Source: Archegozetes longisetosus (lineage: Eukaryota > Arthropoda > Arachnida > Sarcoptiformes > Trhypochthoniidae). From it: DNA of 64,000 bases. The notes beneath the pieces were generated by a model. That model made no database searches and was not told where the DNA came from. It saw nothing but the letters and a program-made list of their open reading frames with translations. The DNA lies in assembly GCA_018873245.2 (NCBI GenBank), contig JAEMBT020000009.1, forward strand, positions 16,611,794-16,675,793, read 5' to 3'. Shown here one piece after another: positions 50,101-62,854 of the stretch (its first letter is position 1; each line of letters begins with the position of its first letter). The position numbers were made by a program, and so were the translations under genes.

Positions 50101-53100
50101 TTTTCTTGGATTTTCACATAACTTATTTTGAAAAACAAAATTGCATTAAAAGCTTAGTTTATGAATGTTTTTCAAACTTATTAGAAAATTTGTTGAGAAA
50201 AATTCCTTAAAAGCAAAATCGATTGAAGATTTTATTGAGAAATTGAATTCAGATAAGAATGGATTATTGGATTTCAAGTTGGACTTATTTAGTTACGATA
50301 AGATAACTTTTTTACATTTCAACAAGTCTGCTAAAATATCAATTCCCCGAATAGTACGCGTATTGCAAGCATACTATAAGTTATTCTGCACTTTTCAGAA
50401 TGATATTTCATTTGTTTCTTCAATAATATTACTATTCATTTCTACAGTTCTATAAAATAATAACTAACATTTGATTAACCATTGCTAGTAAAGTCAGCTT
50501 CTTGTTCATATTTTGAAAAATCATTTTCTTTTAATTTTATCAATGATGATTAAAGAATAGATTAATAATTAGTTCTTACATTTTTGTTAGCTTCTAATAT
50601 AAAATAGTTTATATAATTAAGTGACAGAAAAATGTTGCACTTAAACTGATCTGAATATAGATTTTAGGAAGTGATGTACAATATACGCTGAGTAATTTCT
50701 TTCATCCCATATGTCACTTTTGAGTAGAAATTAATTAACAAGTCCAAGCTGCTAAATGTATGCTTAGTTGAGTTTGAGCAAAAATTGTCGAAATTAATAT
50801 ATTGTTCTTATCAACTTTTCGGTAGCTTCATCATTGAAATCATCAATATTATGATTAGAAAGATAACTTAAAAATATAGTTTTTGTAATAGTGTTGATTT
50901 ATCAAACACTGAATCATTTGTGATGCTAACTTGTTGCTCAATATATTTTTAGTTTGATAGTTAGCTTGCTTCCACTCATAAATATTACACCTCAATGTTT
51001 GTTTTGAAACATGTCATTCTTTCAAACTTTCATCAAATATTAATATTATTTTTTTAATAAGCAATAAGGATAAGATTTATTCAATTTGAGATATTGTTTT
51101 GTAGTTATAATTATAATCATGAGTTGTATTAAATTAAAGAGTTTTCGTAATATAAAACTCTTCTGACTATCAACTATTTAATAGAACGATCTCGATCTCT
51201 AAGAAAAGCTTTGAATAGTATCTTCAAAGTCAATTTTATTCTTTGCGCTCAACGATATGGTTGAGAATCCATCCATTATAAAGATGATACGAAAGTCTCG
51301 AGTCTCGCCCAAAAGTTGCCACTCGAGACAACTGAAGTCGAGACTCTGAAGTGCATAAATGAAGATATTAAATTATCATAAATTATTTAATTGGATTGAA
51401 AACCTTTTAGCTCTTTGCTTAGTATTCAAGTGTAAGTGGATGGGGAATTGTTCGAACTTATTTAAAATAATGATTGCGTTATGTATGGTTAGGCAATACC
51501 AATGCAAGGTTTAGTAGTACCAAGGCAATACCAATGCAAGGTTTAGTAGTACCAAAGCAAAATTTAGTACTAAATTTTATATTTTTTTCTCAAAATTAGG
51601 GATTAGATAACAAAATACATATGTGAAATTAATTTTACTAATTATATTTATAAGAGAGAAGCTTAATAAAAGAGAAAAAAATTAAAATTTTAATAAGATT
51701 TTGAGATTGTTTAATTTGAAGTTTTTCTCTACTCATATATCCAACGGTTGAGAAAACAGCTTAAAAATTGTTAATTAAGTAGAATATTTAATCAAAATAA
51801 GTTCCTTTACTATTATAACAAAAAATTTGGAAATTTTTTTTATAATTTAACAATTTGTGGAAAATTTATTTCAATTAAATTATTTGATCTATATCTCTGA
51901 ATTTCGAGAATTACATAAATCCCTGTTTAGATTTAAATCGATTTTCATTTACAACTCAAGTAAGACTCATTATTATTTTATTCTTTTAATATTAGTGTTC
52001 AAGTTCAAGGCTCAGACCACTAATTCAATTACAGTTACTATTGTGTAATAGACCAAAATTAGCTTACATTGAATACATGCTGACAAATCTGACTTAATTA
52101 TAAGCATAACAATTGTTTACTGTTTCATCCATTCTCACTAATTAGTTTTACTTATTATTAACATTAAATGAATAAATGATTTAATTTAACTTAATAGCTG
52201 TGTCAGTAGGCGTTTCGGTCTGGACTTTGGTCGTCATGTCTGTCGAAAGATATTACGCTATCTGTCATCCGCTTAAGTCTCGAGAATCTCGTCAAACATT
52301 AAGTCATGCCTACAAAATGATAGCATTAGTTTGGATCAGTTCTCTCATAACGATGTCACCAATTGCTATACTCAGTAAATTACAACTTATCGCAGACACC
52401 GGTAAATATGCAGTTAATAGAGCATGAAGTGCTTTTTATTTTTCCCAAAAGAAAGTTTTTTCATATGTTTCCATAGCAATGACAATACATTTTTCGATTG
52501 ACTAATTTATGTTTCGCAAAATTACATTATTTGTGGAATGATTTTGAATAGATTTTAATATGATTTGAATTTTGACAGAACTGGTAGAATTAAAGAATTA
52601 AGTCAAATAAATGATTAGAGATGATTTGAAGTGATAATAAATTAAGGAATTATCGTAGGAGTAAACTAAATTCAAAAGTACATTTTGTTTTAATGGAATA
52701 TGTCACGAATATTAAAATTCTTGTGAGATGGCATTCACTTAAATTCTTATAAGTTTGAAAACTTTATTTGGAATTAGATGAAAAATTTGATGATAACTTA
52801 AAAGCAAATGTAATTCGTAATATGACTTATGTAATAAGTGTCCCAATAGAAATTAGAATTCTCCTATTATGCACTAGTGTTGAAAATTCAATCAGGACAA
52901 CTTTATTTACTGGTGAATTTACTAGGTGAATTTAGTGAATTTTAACTGAGATTTTAAAAAAGTTTGTTCGGCTTTAAAAGCTTGTTTGGCTCTAAAAATG
53001 TAAGATTTTCCCAACAGTATTGATAGATTACTAAATAGGTGAGAGATCCATTTAGATTTTACTGGATACTGATCAAAGGAAAGCTCCTTCACGGTCAACT

Positions 53101-55303
53101 ATACAACTTGTATAGATCAACATCATAATACAAGTCACTATACTGTCGCTGTCTCAGTTCTGGCATTGAAAGCAAATGCAGGTCAAAATCACAATCATAC
53201 GTGATTCAAATTTAGTATTAGATTAGATAGTATTGATGTTCATTGTTGGACGGGCTCTAAAATTACTATCAAATTTCACATACAACTCATTTCTATTGTA
53301 ATAAATGGGTTAGAGAAGCAGAGTTTGTTTCTCTGTTCAACCAATTCAATGAACTGTTGGTCAGCTGAGTAAATATTTCCGTTCAGTTTGGTTTGTTTGA
53401 ATGGAAGATACAAATGATTAAGTTTAGAATTTTTCTCTTCAAATAGTATATTCGACCAAAATAAGAATCTTCTGTTGTCGAAACCATTTACGAGAATAAC
53501 AATTCATTTTAATTAAATAAGAATAAATGACTAAAAACTATGAGAAGCAAGACAGAAAAGTATAAAACTTAATACGATTAAAATCAAAATAATTGAATAA
53601 ATCGTTTGAGATCTTATTAAGTGAAGCTCAAGCTTTTAATAATGCAGAGCTTGCGGAATATTCTGCAAAGCTTTTAATACAATTTAAAAAGATCTATGTT
53701 CATGTTCTTATGCTCTGAGAGTATAGCTAAGAAGTTAACAATCAGATAAGAGGAAGACTAGATGGCAAGCTGTAACGAATAGTATTTGTAATGTTAGAAT
53801 AGCAATTTGACAATCAAAACAATTATGTTATAGTATGAACCGAAATATTGCCGGATGTAATAAGACTAGCAATATGTGGATGAAATAACACTATTATATA
53901 AGATTATATTTGATATTAGTTTTTCTTCTAATTTCGGATGGAATAGCATTGTGTGATAAGATGAAAATTATTCCAAATATAATTTCTAATTATCTTAAAC
54001 TGATGTGTTTTCTAAATTTAATGACAGCCAATCAAAATTTATACATTTATTTATTGGTTCTTAAACTTTATATATCTAGAACTAAGCTTCAAATGATTAC
54101 AAAGTATTTCAATCATAAGGCAAATGACAAAACTTATAGACATTAGTTTAGAATTTGAATATTTCGATTGTCTGCAGAGTTAGGTTAGGTTAGGTTAGGT
54201 TAGGTTAGGTAACGTATGCTTCATACTTATATTTTTACTTAAGCCAAATTTATTGAACGTCAACTGATACACAACAATACTGAAGAGTAACTATGCTCTT
54301 TAGTACATAAGAATCTAAATTATGTGCTTTCTGTTACTCTTTAGTCAATATTAAATCTTATTAGTAGTTAATTGATTTAATTATCAATTCTTAATCTTAT
54401 TTTGTTTTTCTCACACAAACAAACAATAGGAAAGTCTAAATGTCGAGAATCGTGGCCATCAGAACTGGGATTCGAGATATTCACTCTATTTCTTGATATT
54501 ATTTTATTGGTCGTACCGCTAATTATCATGTCTTTAACTTATTCATTGATTGCGCTCACTTTGAAGAAGAATCTGAAAACCACTTCAATGGGAAAAAAGG
54601 GTAATTCATTAGTAAATTACTATTAGTAGATAATTATAGTATTTGTGATCATTTACTACCAGTTCTCATTACTATTTAAATAATGAAACTTTTTATTGCT
54701 TTTTATTCCATTTTCTGATAATTATCCTAAAAGTTAACTAAACTTATCTCAAATATATTTTCTATAGATTATCGTAATAGAAGAGGTCAAATGTCAAATG
54801 GAAACCTTTCCGAAACCATTAGAGACAGTCACAAATCAGAACACAATTGTGACAATGGTATAGAAACAGAAGTTAGCACAACAAATACGAACGACAAGCC
54901 AAAAGTGACTGCATTACGAACAAACACTGATCCATTAGTAGCTGAGGCACGACAGAGGCGTGTTATTAAAATGTTATTTGTGGTCGTTCTCGAGTTTTTT
55001 ATTTGTTGGACTCCAATCTATACGATTAATACAATAACTCTATACTCACCGAAAATGATTTATAAAGGACTCGGCTATAATGGGATCTTATTTTTCCACC
55101 TTTTGGCCTATATCTCGAGCTGTACTAATCCAATAACATATTGTTTTATGAACTCGAAGTTCCGCCAAAGTTTTCTATTGCTATTTAGATGCAATAACTC
55201 AAATGGTAGTGACTTCGCGAGTACGGGATTTACATCTCATTCAACTCTTTTTCACTATCGAAGTAGTAGTAGTGCTCATAAGCCAGATGTAATTTATGCC
55301 TAG
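47162..55303 (+). CDS. CCKLR: Sulfakinin / cholecystokinin-like receptor (class A GPCR), four coding exons
   Basis: Exons 47162-47540, 52198-52401, 54430-54600 and 54768-55303; all introns GT-AG and phase 1, giving 429 residues. Seen: N-glycosylation sites N7, N16 and N34; TM1 with GN (63-64); TM2 with LAVSD (88-92); Cys119 and Cys199 for the TM3-ECL2 disulphide; ERY (143-145) with CHPLKSR after it; Trp172 in TM4; CRESWPSEL in ECL2; Pro224 and Tyr232 in TM5; VIKMLFVVVLEFFICWTP leading into TM6 (CWTP 331-334); NPITYCFMN in TM7 (from 372); Cys393 as a palmitoylation candidate. The TM6-TM7 segments match insect CCK-like receptors closely. Known role: plasma-membrane receptor for sulfated sulfakinin peptides in satiety and gut or muscle control. 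Intron 1 is 4,657 bases. Length and all key residues are intact. Confidence 0.95.
47537..47621. repeat. Tandem duplication covering the exon 1 splice donor
   Basis: A block of about 44 bases starting at the exon 1 donor (ggtttgtattaa, then a ccactcttgcctca-like stretch) is repeated once directly downstream (ggtttgtattaacttgtctc). The second copy therefore carries a second donor-like ggtttgt about 44 bases inside intron 1. Confidence 0.75.
49622..49638 (-). repeat. Short CCTAA cluster in receptor intron 1
   Basis: Two to three CCTAA units only; probably a remnant of the same repeat class. Confidence 0.35.
51293..51350. repeat. Inverted and direct gtctcgag repeats in receptor intron 1
   Basis: gtctcgagtctcg is followed within 50 bases by actcgagac and gtcgagactc, forming alternative short stems. 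It is GC-richer than the flanks. Confidence 0.5.
51492..51560. repeat. 32-base tandem duplication in receptor intron 1
   Basis: Two copies of ggcaataccaatgcaaggtt plus tagtagtaccaa, with a partial third copy (ccaaagcaaaatttagtac). Confidence 0.9.
54180..54210 (+). repeat. Perfect short TTAGG array in receptor intron 2
   Basis: Six uninterrupted TTAGG units on the plus strand, about 220 bases before exon 3. Confidence 0.95.
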
Positions 55304-57450
55304 AATAAATTAGTAACTGTAATCATGTGAAAAGCTCTAAATTATTAAATAGATCTCAATTGAATGAAAGTTAATGATTTATGATTATATTCCATTCAAG
55401 AGTGTTTCAGCTACGATAATATACTAACTTTGACTAGAATTGAAGTTTATTATACAAAAAATGACTAAAGCTTTATATATGATAAAAATAGATTTATATC
55501 ACCTTTTGAGTTAATACATAAATTATATATTAAGGAAACTTCAACCATATGATTGTGATATTTAACTGCTTCACTAGCTATCAGACTTCAGATTGATTCA
55601 TGACCAGTTATGTTGAAATTTTCTTACTCAGTCTTCCCTATTCACTTCTTTGATTCTTATGTATTAGCTCAAAGTCTTCTTGTTTATCTATTATTTTGCT
55701 CTTTAATATTGTACGAGTCTCATTAATAATTATTACCCTTTAGGTAACTTTTTAATTATTATCAATTCATTGAACTTTCAAAAGATTCGTTTTTAAACCT
55801 AAAGAATTTTTGATAATATCTAACATATGATGACTTTTGAGAGCTTAAAGATTTTGGTTTGATCGAAATAAAACTATAGCTGAATATCTGACATTTAACA
55901 CGAAACGCGTAACTTGCCAAAAACCCATTATATTTGACGACTTAGTATTTCGAACTTGCTTTGCTCTACATTTCAGTTTTTGTTTGACAAGTTTTTATTT
56001 GAACATTATTTGATGAAAGTAATACAAACAAAAAATCGTGTATTTCTTGCGTGTAGAGTAATACATGTACTTGGTACATATAGATAGATCAAGTTTTAGA
56101 TAGCTGCATTATAATAAAATATATTCTTATTGGAAGTTCAAACAGAATTCAATTGAATAGGACTCAGGTTTGAGTCAAAATAAGTTAATGACAACTCTCA
56201 AGACTACTTAAATTGCAAGAGAAAATGAAGATAATTATGAATTATATTAGCATTTTCTCGGTAACTGTTTTTAGTCAGAGATCTTCAGCTATCTTAAGTA
56301 ATATTCTCCTCTGAATACTAGGTATTAGGAATCCAGCTTCTGATGCAGCGACTCATCAATTTTCATGACGTGAAAAAACAAGAAAGTCGAACTTTTTGGA
56401 AAAAGTCATGAGTATGATAAGAGTTATTACCAGAACTTATGTATGATTTCAGTCAGTTGGAGCAAAGAAAATTCATGTCTAGTCTATTCAGTTCTTTTCG
56501 ATTGAATAGAGCTTGCTTCGATTACTCGATAAAGTACTATATGAAATGTCTTTTTTCAGCTATCTGATAGACACGCAAAATAGTTAAAATGCAATTTCTA
56601 TTATTCATGATTGACATGAGGGTTATTAATATATCAGATTAATACTAATCTTGAATGGAACACTCTGTGTTCTCTGAGTCTTTCTGTTAACTCTTTAAAA
56701 AAATTTGATATATATTTGGTCTCATTCGACAAGAATTTTATGCGTCAACGACTAAATGTGCAGTGGCGTATTTAGAAAATCTCGAGTGAGCAGTCAGAAA
56801 TTCATTCATGTGAGAATTTGTATAACTGCTGCCGTGATTATTTCAGTGTGATATTTTTTGAGAGTCTTAGCACGAGTGTACTGGAACTGGTCAAAACTAA
56901 AAGGATTTAGGTTTGACACGAGACAAGGCGATCTCTGATAAGACAACACTATTGGCCTCCTCTCACCACAAGGATAACATGTGTATAGGTCTTAGCAAAG
57001 TCGATTTCTGGTTTTCAAGATACTCGACTTCAAAGTTGAATTTTTTACCGAAAACATTTTGAAAGATCATGTTTCGAGAAAAGGATAGGTTAGAAAAGTG
57101 TTGTTTCCACCAAAATAAATCATAAATCAAGAACTATCCCATGAATAAAGCTGAAGGTTGTTCAATGTCGAATTCGCAAAAAGATTTGTGCAAAATCGAA
57201 CTTTCTGCATGAACAGATAGATATAATTGATAATTTTGGAAAGTGATATATTGACATTTAAAGTTTCAACTGAGAAGCATTAAGGGTGGGATCAGTAGCA
57301 AAATTGAGAGCCTATCAAGATTTCAGTCCAAGATCATATTTTGCCTTGCTCCTAAGCCATTCAAGTATTGCTAAACCCTAACTGGTTGATGGGCCAATTT
57401 TTAAAAACAGTTGAAGAGTAACAAAATTATTTTGTCATCAAATATCAATA

Positions 57451-57861
57451 CAGTCTGACCCCAATTTTGGCAACCCGTCTGTGCTATGAAATGGTTCAAA
57501 GTCCGAATATGACAAAAGTTTATTCTTAATCGTATAGGTCTTTAGTTCTTAGTAATAGTTATTTTTAATAAATTTCAGCTAACTAATTAAATAGTTGAAT
57601 GTATCTTTTGAAATAAGATCAAAATTATTAAGAAAATTCGAATTAAGAACATTATGAGGTCATATTTTTATTTTTGAATCTGAATTTGGCAAAATCGGGG
57701 CATTAATACGCGTACACTCAAATCTATTTTCAAGTTCGGAGCTTTGTCATAATCTGATCTCTTCAACGCTATGGACCTGATAGAAACAGCCAGTGCATTG
57801 AAATTTAGTTGGTAAATACAAATTTGCCACTAACCAGTTTGCAAAAATTAGGGACAGACTG
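57451..57861. mobile_element. MITE with CAGTCTG terminal inverted repeats, second member of the family
   Basis: A 411-base element: left end CAGTCTGACCCCAATTTTGG, right end read inward CAGTCTGTCCCTAATTTTTG, alignable over about 27 bases. TA flanks both ends (57449-57450 and 57862-57863). The right terminus also matches the right terminus of 7085-7265 (shared ggtta.tggcaaa block). No transposase frame is seen. Confidence 0.8.
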
Positions 57862-60565
57862 TAAATTTCATCTAAAGAGATTCTTGTTATGAAATTACGA
57901 GTAGAGTGAAAAGTTATTAAAAATGACAAGTCCATCAATGTTCACAATGTTTAATATTTTCATTATAAATGTTTGGCAACAAAATGGTGGAAACATATTT
58001 TGAGATATATCAATTTCTGTCATCTTTGTCATTCACAACATTGATTGATTTGTTTACTAACGAAAGCACTGTTAATGTTACACAAAGAGAAACAATAAAA
58101 TAATATAATATAAAAGCTTATAATAAATGAAACTATTTTGTGAACAATCGATCCTTATTAAGTTTAAATGAAAAAATAATGGATTAATTAATTTATAAAT
58201 TTATTTAGAAAGAATATGTTTGCTAAATCTAAAACTTAATTGAAAATAATTATGAATTTATAAAAAGCTTTCAATTTTCAATCACTTTATATTAATTGTT
58301 CTAATATTTTTGACACAATTTGTATATAATCAGATTAAAATTCTTTCAAAACTAAAGTAAATTTCTTATGGTTAGGATGGAGAAGGGTGACCAAATTGGC
58401 ATAAAAACCATATACCAAGCATTTATTTTGTTCAGAAAGATAAGCACATTAAAAGGGTTAATCGATTTAACTGCAACAGAATTACCAGTATAAGCAAATT
58501 TTCTAAAGTTGCTCAAACTTAATTTGATTCAATTCTGACTTTATATTAATCAAAATAAAACATTTATTTTATGTAATTTTGATACTTGCCAGCTTATCTA
58601 ATATTAAATAGTGCTTCTCCAGTAAGCCGAGTCGCAATATATTATTTGCTTATTTTGGACACTTCATATCAGGTTTATTTGCGAGCTCGCTTAGTTTTGT
58701 CAACCACATTTATTACTTACTGGTAGATAGCAAAAACAAAAATAACTTATCTTTTATCCTTTAGACATGACGCATTGTATTCGTCCTAAGATCCCCTGTA
58801 ATCTTCTTTTCATGGCTAGAACGTAAGTGTTCTCATGCGAATCATATACTTTTAATTGTCCAAGCTTAAGTAGTTGATTAGACTACACCTGTTTTAATCG
58901 AAAGTTATTTTTGGGTCAGGTTCAGAATATTCGAATGATTGATCGTTTATTATGAAATCACAATCTCGAAAGTTCAGTTTCATTCGAATTAATACCTCAA
59001 CTTCATATTCATGTGACAGCCAGGATAGAGCTAGTGAAATTCTACTCAATCATTTTTAACCTTTGGATAATAACAAAGACTGCTTTTGTTGACATTTAGA
59101 AATTGTAGAAAATCTCTAAAACTGAAAACTTGAGAAAAGCCATCCCCAAACCGGACCTAAGATCCAAAGTAAAATCTGGCTTTTATATGCAACATTCTAA
59201 ATACTGTATGAAGATATATACGAAATTCGATTTCCTAAGTTGAATTAAGTTGAACTTTCGAGATGACCTTCTATCAGATCGAGTACGGTGTCGATCGACT
59301 CTTATTGTTAAGAATATAACGATTATTTATCTATCTAGAACACTAAGAATATGCTTATATTTGCCCAAGTTCAACCCAATTCTCTTTATAATGAACTAAT
59401 TTCTCTTGTATTAATTAACGAGTAAGCTAAATTGAATTTACCAAATCTAGTAACTTAATTTATTTACTGAGTAGAATTTGAGTCTGAAATTCATCATTCT
59501 CTATCATGATTTTGCTATGGACAGGCGGAGATAATTGATTTACAATCAATGATGTCTTTGTAATGATTTTCAAATGATAATTTTCCCTTATTGATTGTAA
59601 GTTAGTTGACTCAACAAATCGATGTCAGTTATGTTAATCTTTAATCTGATTTGATATTCAACTTACGTTTCAATTTACTTTAATTACTGAATTTAGCGTT
59701 TATTCATTAGATAACTTCAATTTTCACTTAAAAGTAGATAAAAGTCAAGTAAAGCGTTTTGAATTTAAAGAATGTACATATTTAATGAAACTATTTCTTT
59801 CGCGAAAAGATATAAACTTAATTGAAGAGTTGAAGGTCAGTTATTGAAAACATAGTGCATGATATTATCTGTGTTGTAACTTAATACTATAAATGTAACA
59901 CTCTACAGTTCGTTTGGAATAGTGAGGTTTCACTAAAGTTCTTTTGAGTTCAGTTACTTATGAGTTCATTATGATATAATTTCTCTTTTTTATAGGTCTT
60001 AATAATAGGAACTATTATAAAACTCAATATTAAAAATAACAGATATAACATAAAAATAGATACGTTTTACAAATTAAGAACATCATAACTAGTATTGAAA
60101 TAAATTTGAAATTTGAAACTGCAGATTATCGCAAATATTTGATGAATATAAGAAATAATTCTTATTTGAACCAAATTCAATAATATAAAAATTAGAATAT
60201 AATCTTTTCGACAAAGTCATTGTCAATAATATGAAGATTGATTGTGAGGCACAGGCAAAGAGAACAGTTATATTCAGTATTATCCAGCTGCGATTCAAGT
60301 TTTCGTTCAATGCTGACTCGAAAACGTCTATTTTATTAGATTACAAATTCTTTCAACAGTCAAATTATCATATGATAAAAGCCGATTTATCACAATTGAA
60401 TTTTACGTTTGAAAACTTCTCAAATAAATATTTGACAAAAGTTTTGATTTTAAAATTAAATTTATATTTCTTCAAGTATGAATACTATGAGAAAAGACTC
60501 AGTTTTGAACTGTTATAAAGAATGATTAAATATTAAGGATAACGTTTAGTAACAAAAATGGTGGG

Positions 60566-60790
60566 CCAGTTCTTCTGCATCTGCACTTACATAAAAGTTA
60601 GTGTTAGTATAAAGGATTGATTATCACACTGTTATTTATGACTTGGTGTCATTAATTATTTTCTAATATTGTGCACACCACTAAATAATGACACAAATTC
60701 ATTTGTTAATTGTGTTATCAATAGTGACAACTAAGGCAGTGTTGACATTTTAATCTAGAGAACAAACTTTTTCAACTATGATTGATTGAG
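60566..60790. repeat. Dispersed repeat family A, copy 2
   Basis: Ordered similarity to 25489-25735, including gttcttctgcatctgcactt, acataaaagtta, ttatcacactgtt and gaacaaactttttcaacta. Old and gapped; no coding frame. Confidence 0.5.
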
Positions 60791-61092
60791 TGATAAAAGA
60801 GAATTATGCTTGGTTAATGAAAGCAACTAGATAAATTAAATAACGCCTACATGTGTAATGCTTATGTATGGTTTAGTCTTCCCTAAAGTTACTATTTTAC
60901 AGTACCTAAAGAGTGCTCTGGAAATAGTGTTGATGTCGTTTAGAATTACAACAACTTTTTCAATCTCTTTAATAAGAAACACATAATTATAGCAAAATAG
61001 TATCACATATGTTGACTATTAATTATTAGATTTGTACGAAGCTAGGACCTCCTCATACCAAATTAACCGTAAGTTTCTGCGCGCCTCCGCCA

Positions 61093-61361
61093 CTATTCTT
61101 TGTGCACTGTCTTCCAACTTTGAATGATATTCTTCGCCATATAATCCAAAATTTGTATGTCTTCTGCCTCTACATCATTTTTCTTGTAATAAGCTTTGCA
61201 TTTAGCCCAAAATTTCCCAAGGGAGTGGGCCTGGGGCATATTAGGAGTATTTTCATTTTTAGAGATAAGGTGTAACCAAATTCTAGTATTGTCCCTATCC
61301 ATAGAGTTATCGTAAAGTGCAAAACGCATTTCGCGAATTCATCACGTTCAACTTTATTCAT
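61093..61361 (-). other. Unrecognised minus-strand reading frames, possible gene or transposon fragment
   Basis: Two overlapping frames share this GC-richer block. The longer (Met at 61329, 78 residues) reads MRFALYDNSMDRDNTRIWLH, then NMPQAHSLGKFWAKCKAYYK, then EDIQILDYMAKNIIQSWKTV. It has the balanced, helical look of real protein (Trp, Gln, Asp, Met spread throughout). The other frame opens at 61361 with MNKVERDEFAK, which would join smoothly to it with a frame change, so this may be a broken gene. I do not recognise the family, and no inverted repeats flank it. Confidence 0.28.
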
Positions 61362-62686
61362 ATTTAAACCACAATATATATTTTAATAAATTGTTGTGTG
61401 AAGGTGTACCTAATAGTGTACTTCTAATTTCATATGCCATTGATCCTGTGCACGCGACAATCCGGCGTCGCATTGCATTTAAATTCTATCAACACAATTT
61501 CTCGAGCATCCTTTACTAACAGTAAAAATAGAATAATAGCACATTCAAACTGAATTTGTTAGTAAACAAAAGAACATGTTCACTATTGAAAACTTGTCAC
61601 TTCTCAGCCTGACAGATAGGCTGAAGTACTTGAAAAAATGGTTCCGCCATCCATTATTTAAAATACTGCTAACATTATTATTATTGTTGTGTGTTTTTAA
61701 AAAAGCTAATTATATTTCAATTTGTTGTATAGTATACTGATTAACAAAGTTAGTATAGAAATCGGATAGTTTTTTATTACTAACAAGTATCATAAAAAAG
61801 TAAATTTAGGGAAACATAGGCATTATTTAAACTTTTGATTTTACTTTGATTTACGAAATAAAATCCTCTTATCATTCAATCAATCATAAGGTTGGAAAAT
61901 TGACAATAGCTTTTATTCAGTTGATATCTTAGTAAACGAAATCGATTGAATTTAAAAATTTGATCACTAATAACAATACTCTCACCTGTAGATATAAATG
62001 AATAATGAATGAATAATGAAGTGTCAAAACTGTTACAAAGCAAAGATTATATAATATTCTAAGTAGAAAAGCATCTAAAAATCAGTTGCGGGATTCAGTG
62101 GTAGATTCACGTATAGGTGTGTACTTCCTTAAGGAGAAATTATTGAACACGTAGAGTACAACATTTCGCAACATACACCTTTACAAAGGTCAGTTAGTAG
62201 AGGGAAATCTCTTCTAATTCAGCCAATCTTAGCATTTTTTGCTGAAATCTTCGCTTTTTGTAAAATTGGAGTTATGTGTTTTAAATGAATGGTTCAACAT
62301 TAGAGGGCTGTAGGAACTCGAAATTTGGTTCCTCATCTCCCTCGCTCAATCAATCTATTCTTTCATTCTATATTACAAAGTGACTAGAGTTTCATTTTGA
62401 AGAGACTGTTTTCTTAAAATTAAGTTTCACTCATGACTTTTATAACTAAATTGTTTTTCTAATCTTTTTAAAGATTAGGCTTGATAATGATTCCTAATCT
62501 TTGTGACTATTAGACTCAAAACACTTCAAGTGAATTTGGAAATAAATGAGTTGAAAGTTAGATAAAAAGTCTATTCCTGAAATCTTCACTATTTACTACT
62601 TTGAAATGTCATCAATAGATGGAACTGATAACTAAATTTTTGATCCAAAAGTGGCCAGTAGCTCACTTGATTAAGCGAAATACCTA

Positions 62687-62854
62687 CAGTGTCTACCATC
62701 TAAGACTGTGTAACCCTCAATTTTTCACCAATAAGAGGTGCTTTATATTAATAACAGGGTCAATCATATAAGACTATGAGTTTCATCATTTTCATAGTTT
62801 GACCCTTTAATGAAAAAAATTTAGGGATCACACTGTCATTAAATGTGGACACTA
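62687..62854. mobile_element. Short MITE-like palindrome with nested stem
   Basis: The left half agtgtctaccatctaagact then gtgtaaccctcaatttttca is mirrored by the right half, whose reverse complement reads agtgtccacatttaatgaca then gtgtgatccctaaattttt. An inner stem gggtcaa...ctatgag / catagtttgaccc lies at 62757-62805. The ends resemble Tc1/mariner TACAGTG termini, but the flanking TA on the right is not clean. Confidence 0.6.

Noticed and set aside
50004-50455. Two overlapping frames (68 and 96 residues) in receptor intron 1.
   Set aside because: Composition is the Phe/Ile/Lys/Leu-rich pattern expected of AT-rich noncoding DNA; no motif and no splice context.
56759-56790. cagtggcgtatttag, similar to termini of some DNA transposons.
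   Set aside because: No inverted counterpart and no target duplication found within several hundred bases.
56890-56945. Short peptide GFRFDTRQGDL resembling the RQGD motif of LINE reverse transcriptases.
   Set aside because: Only about ten residues match, flanked by stops, with no other reverse transcriptase motif nearby; chance is likely.
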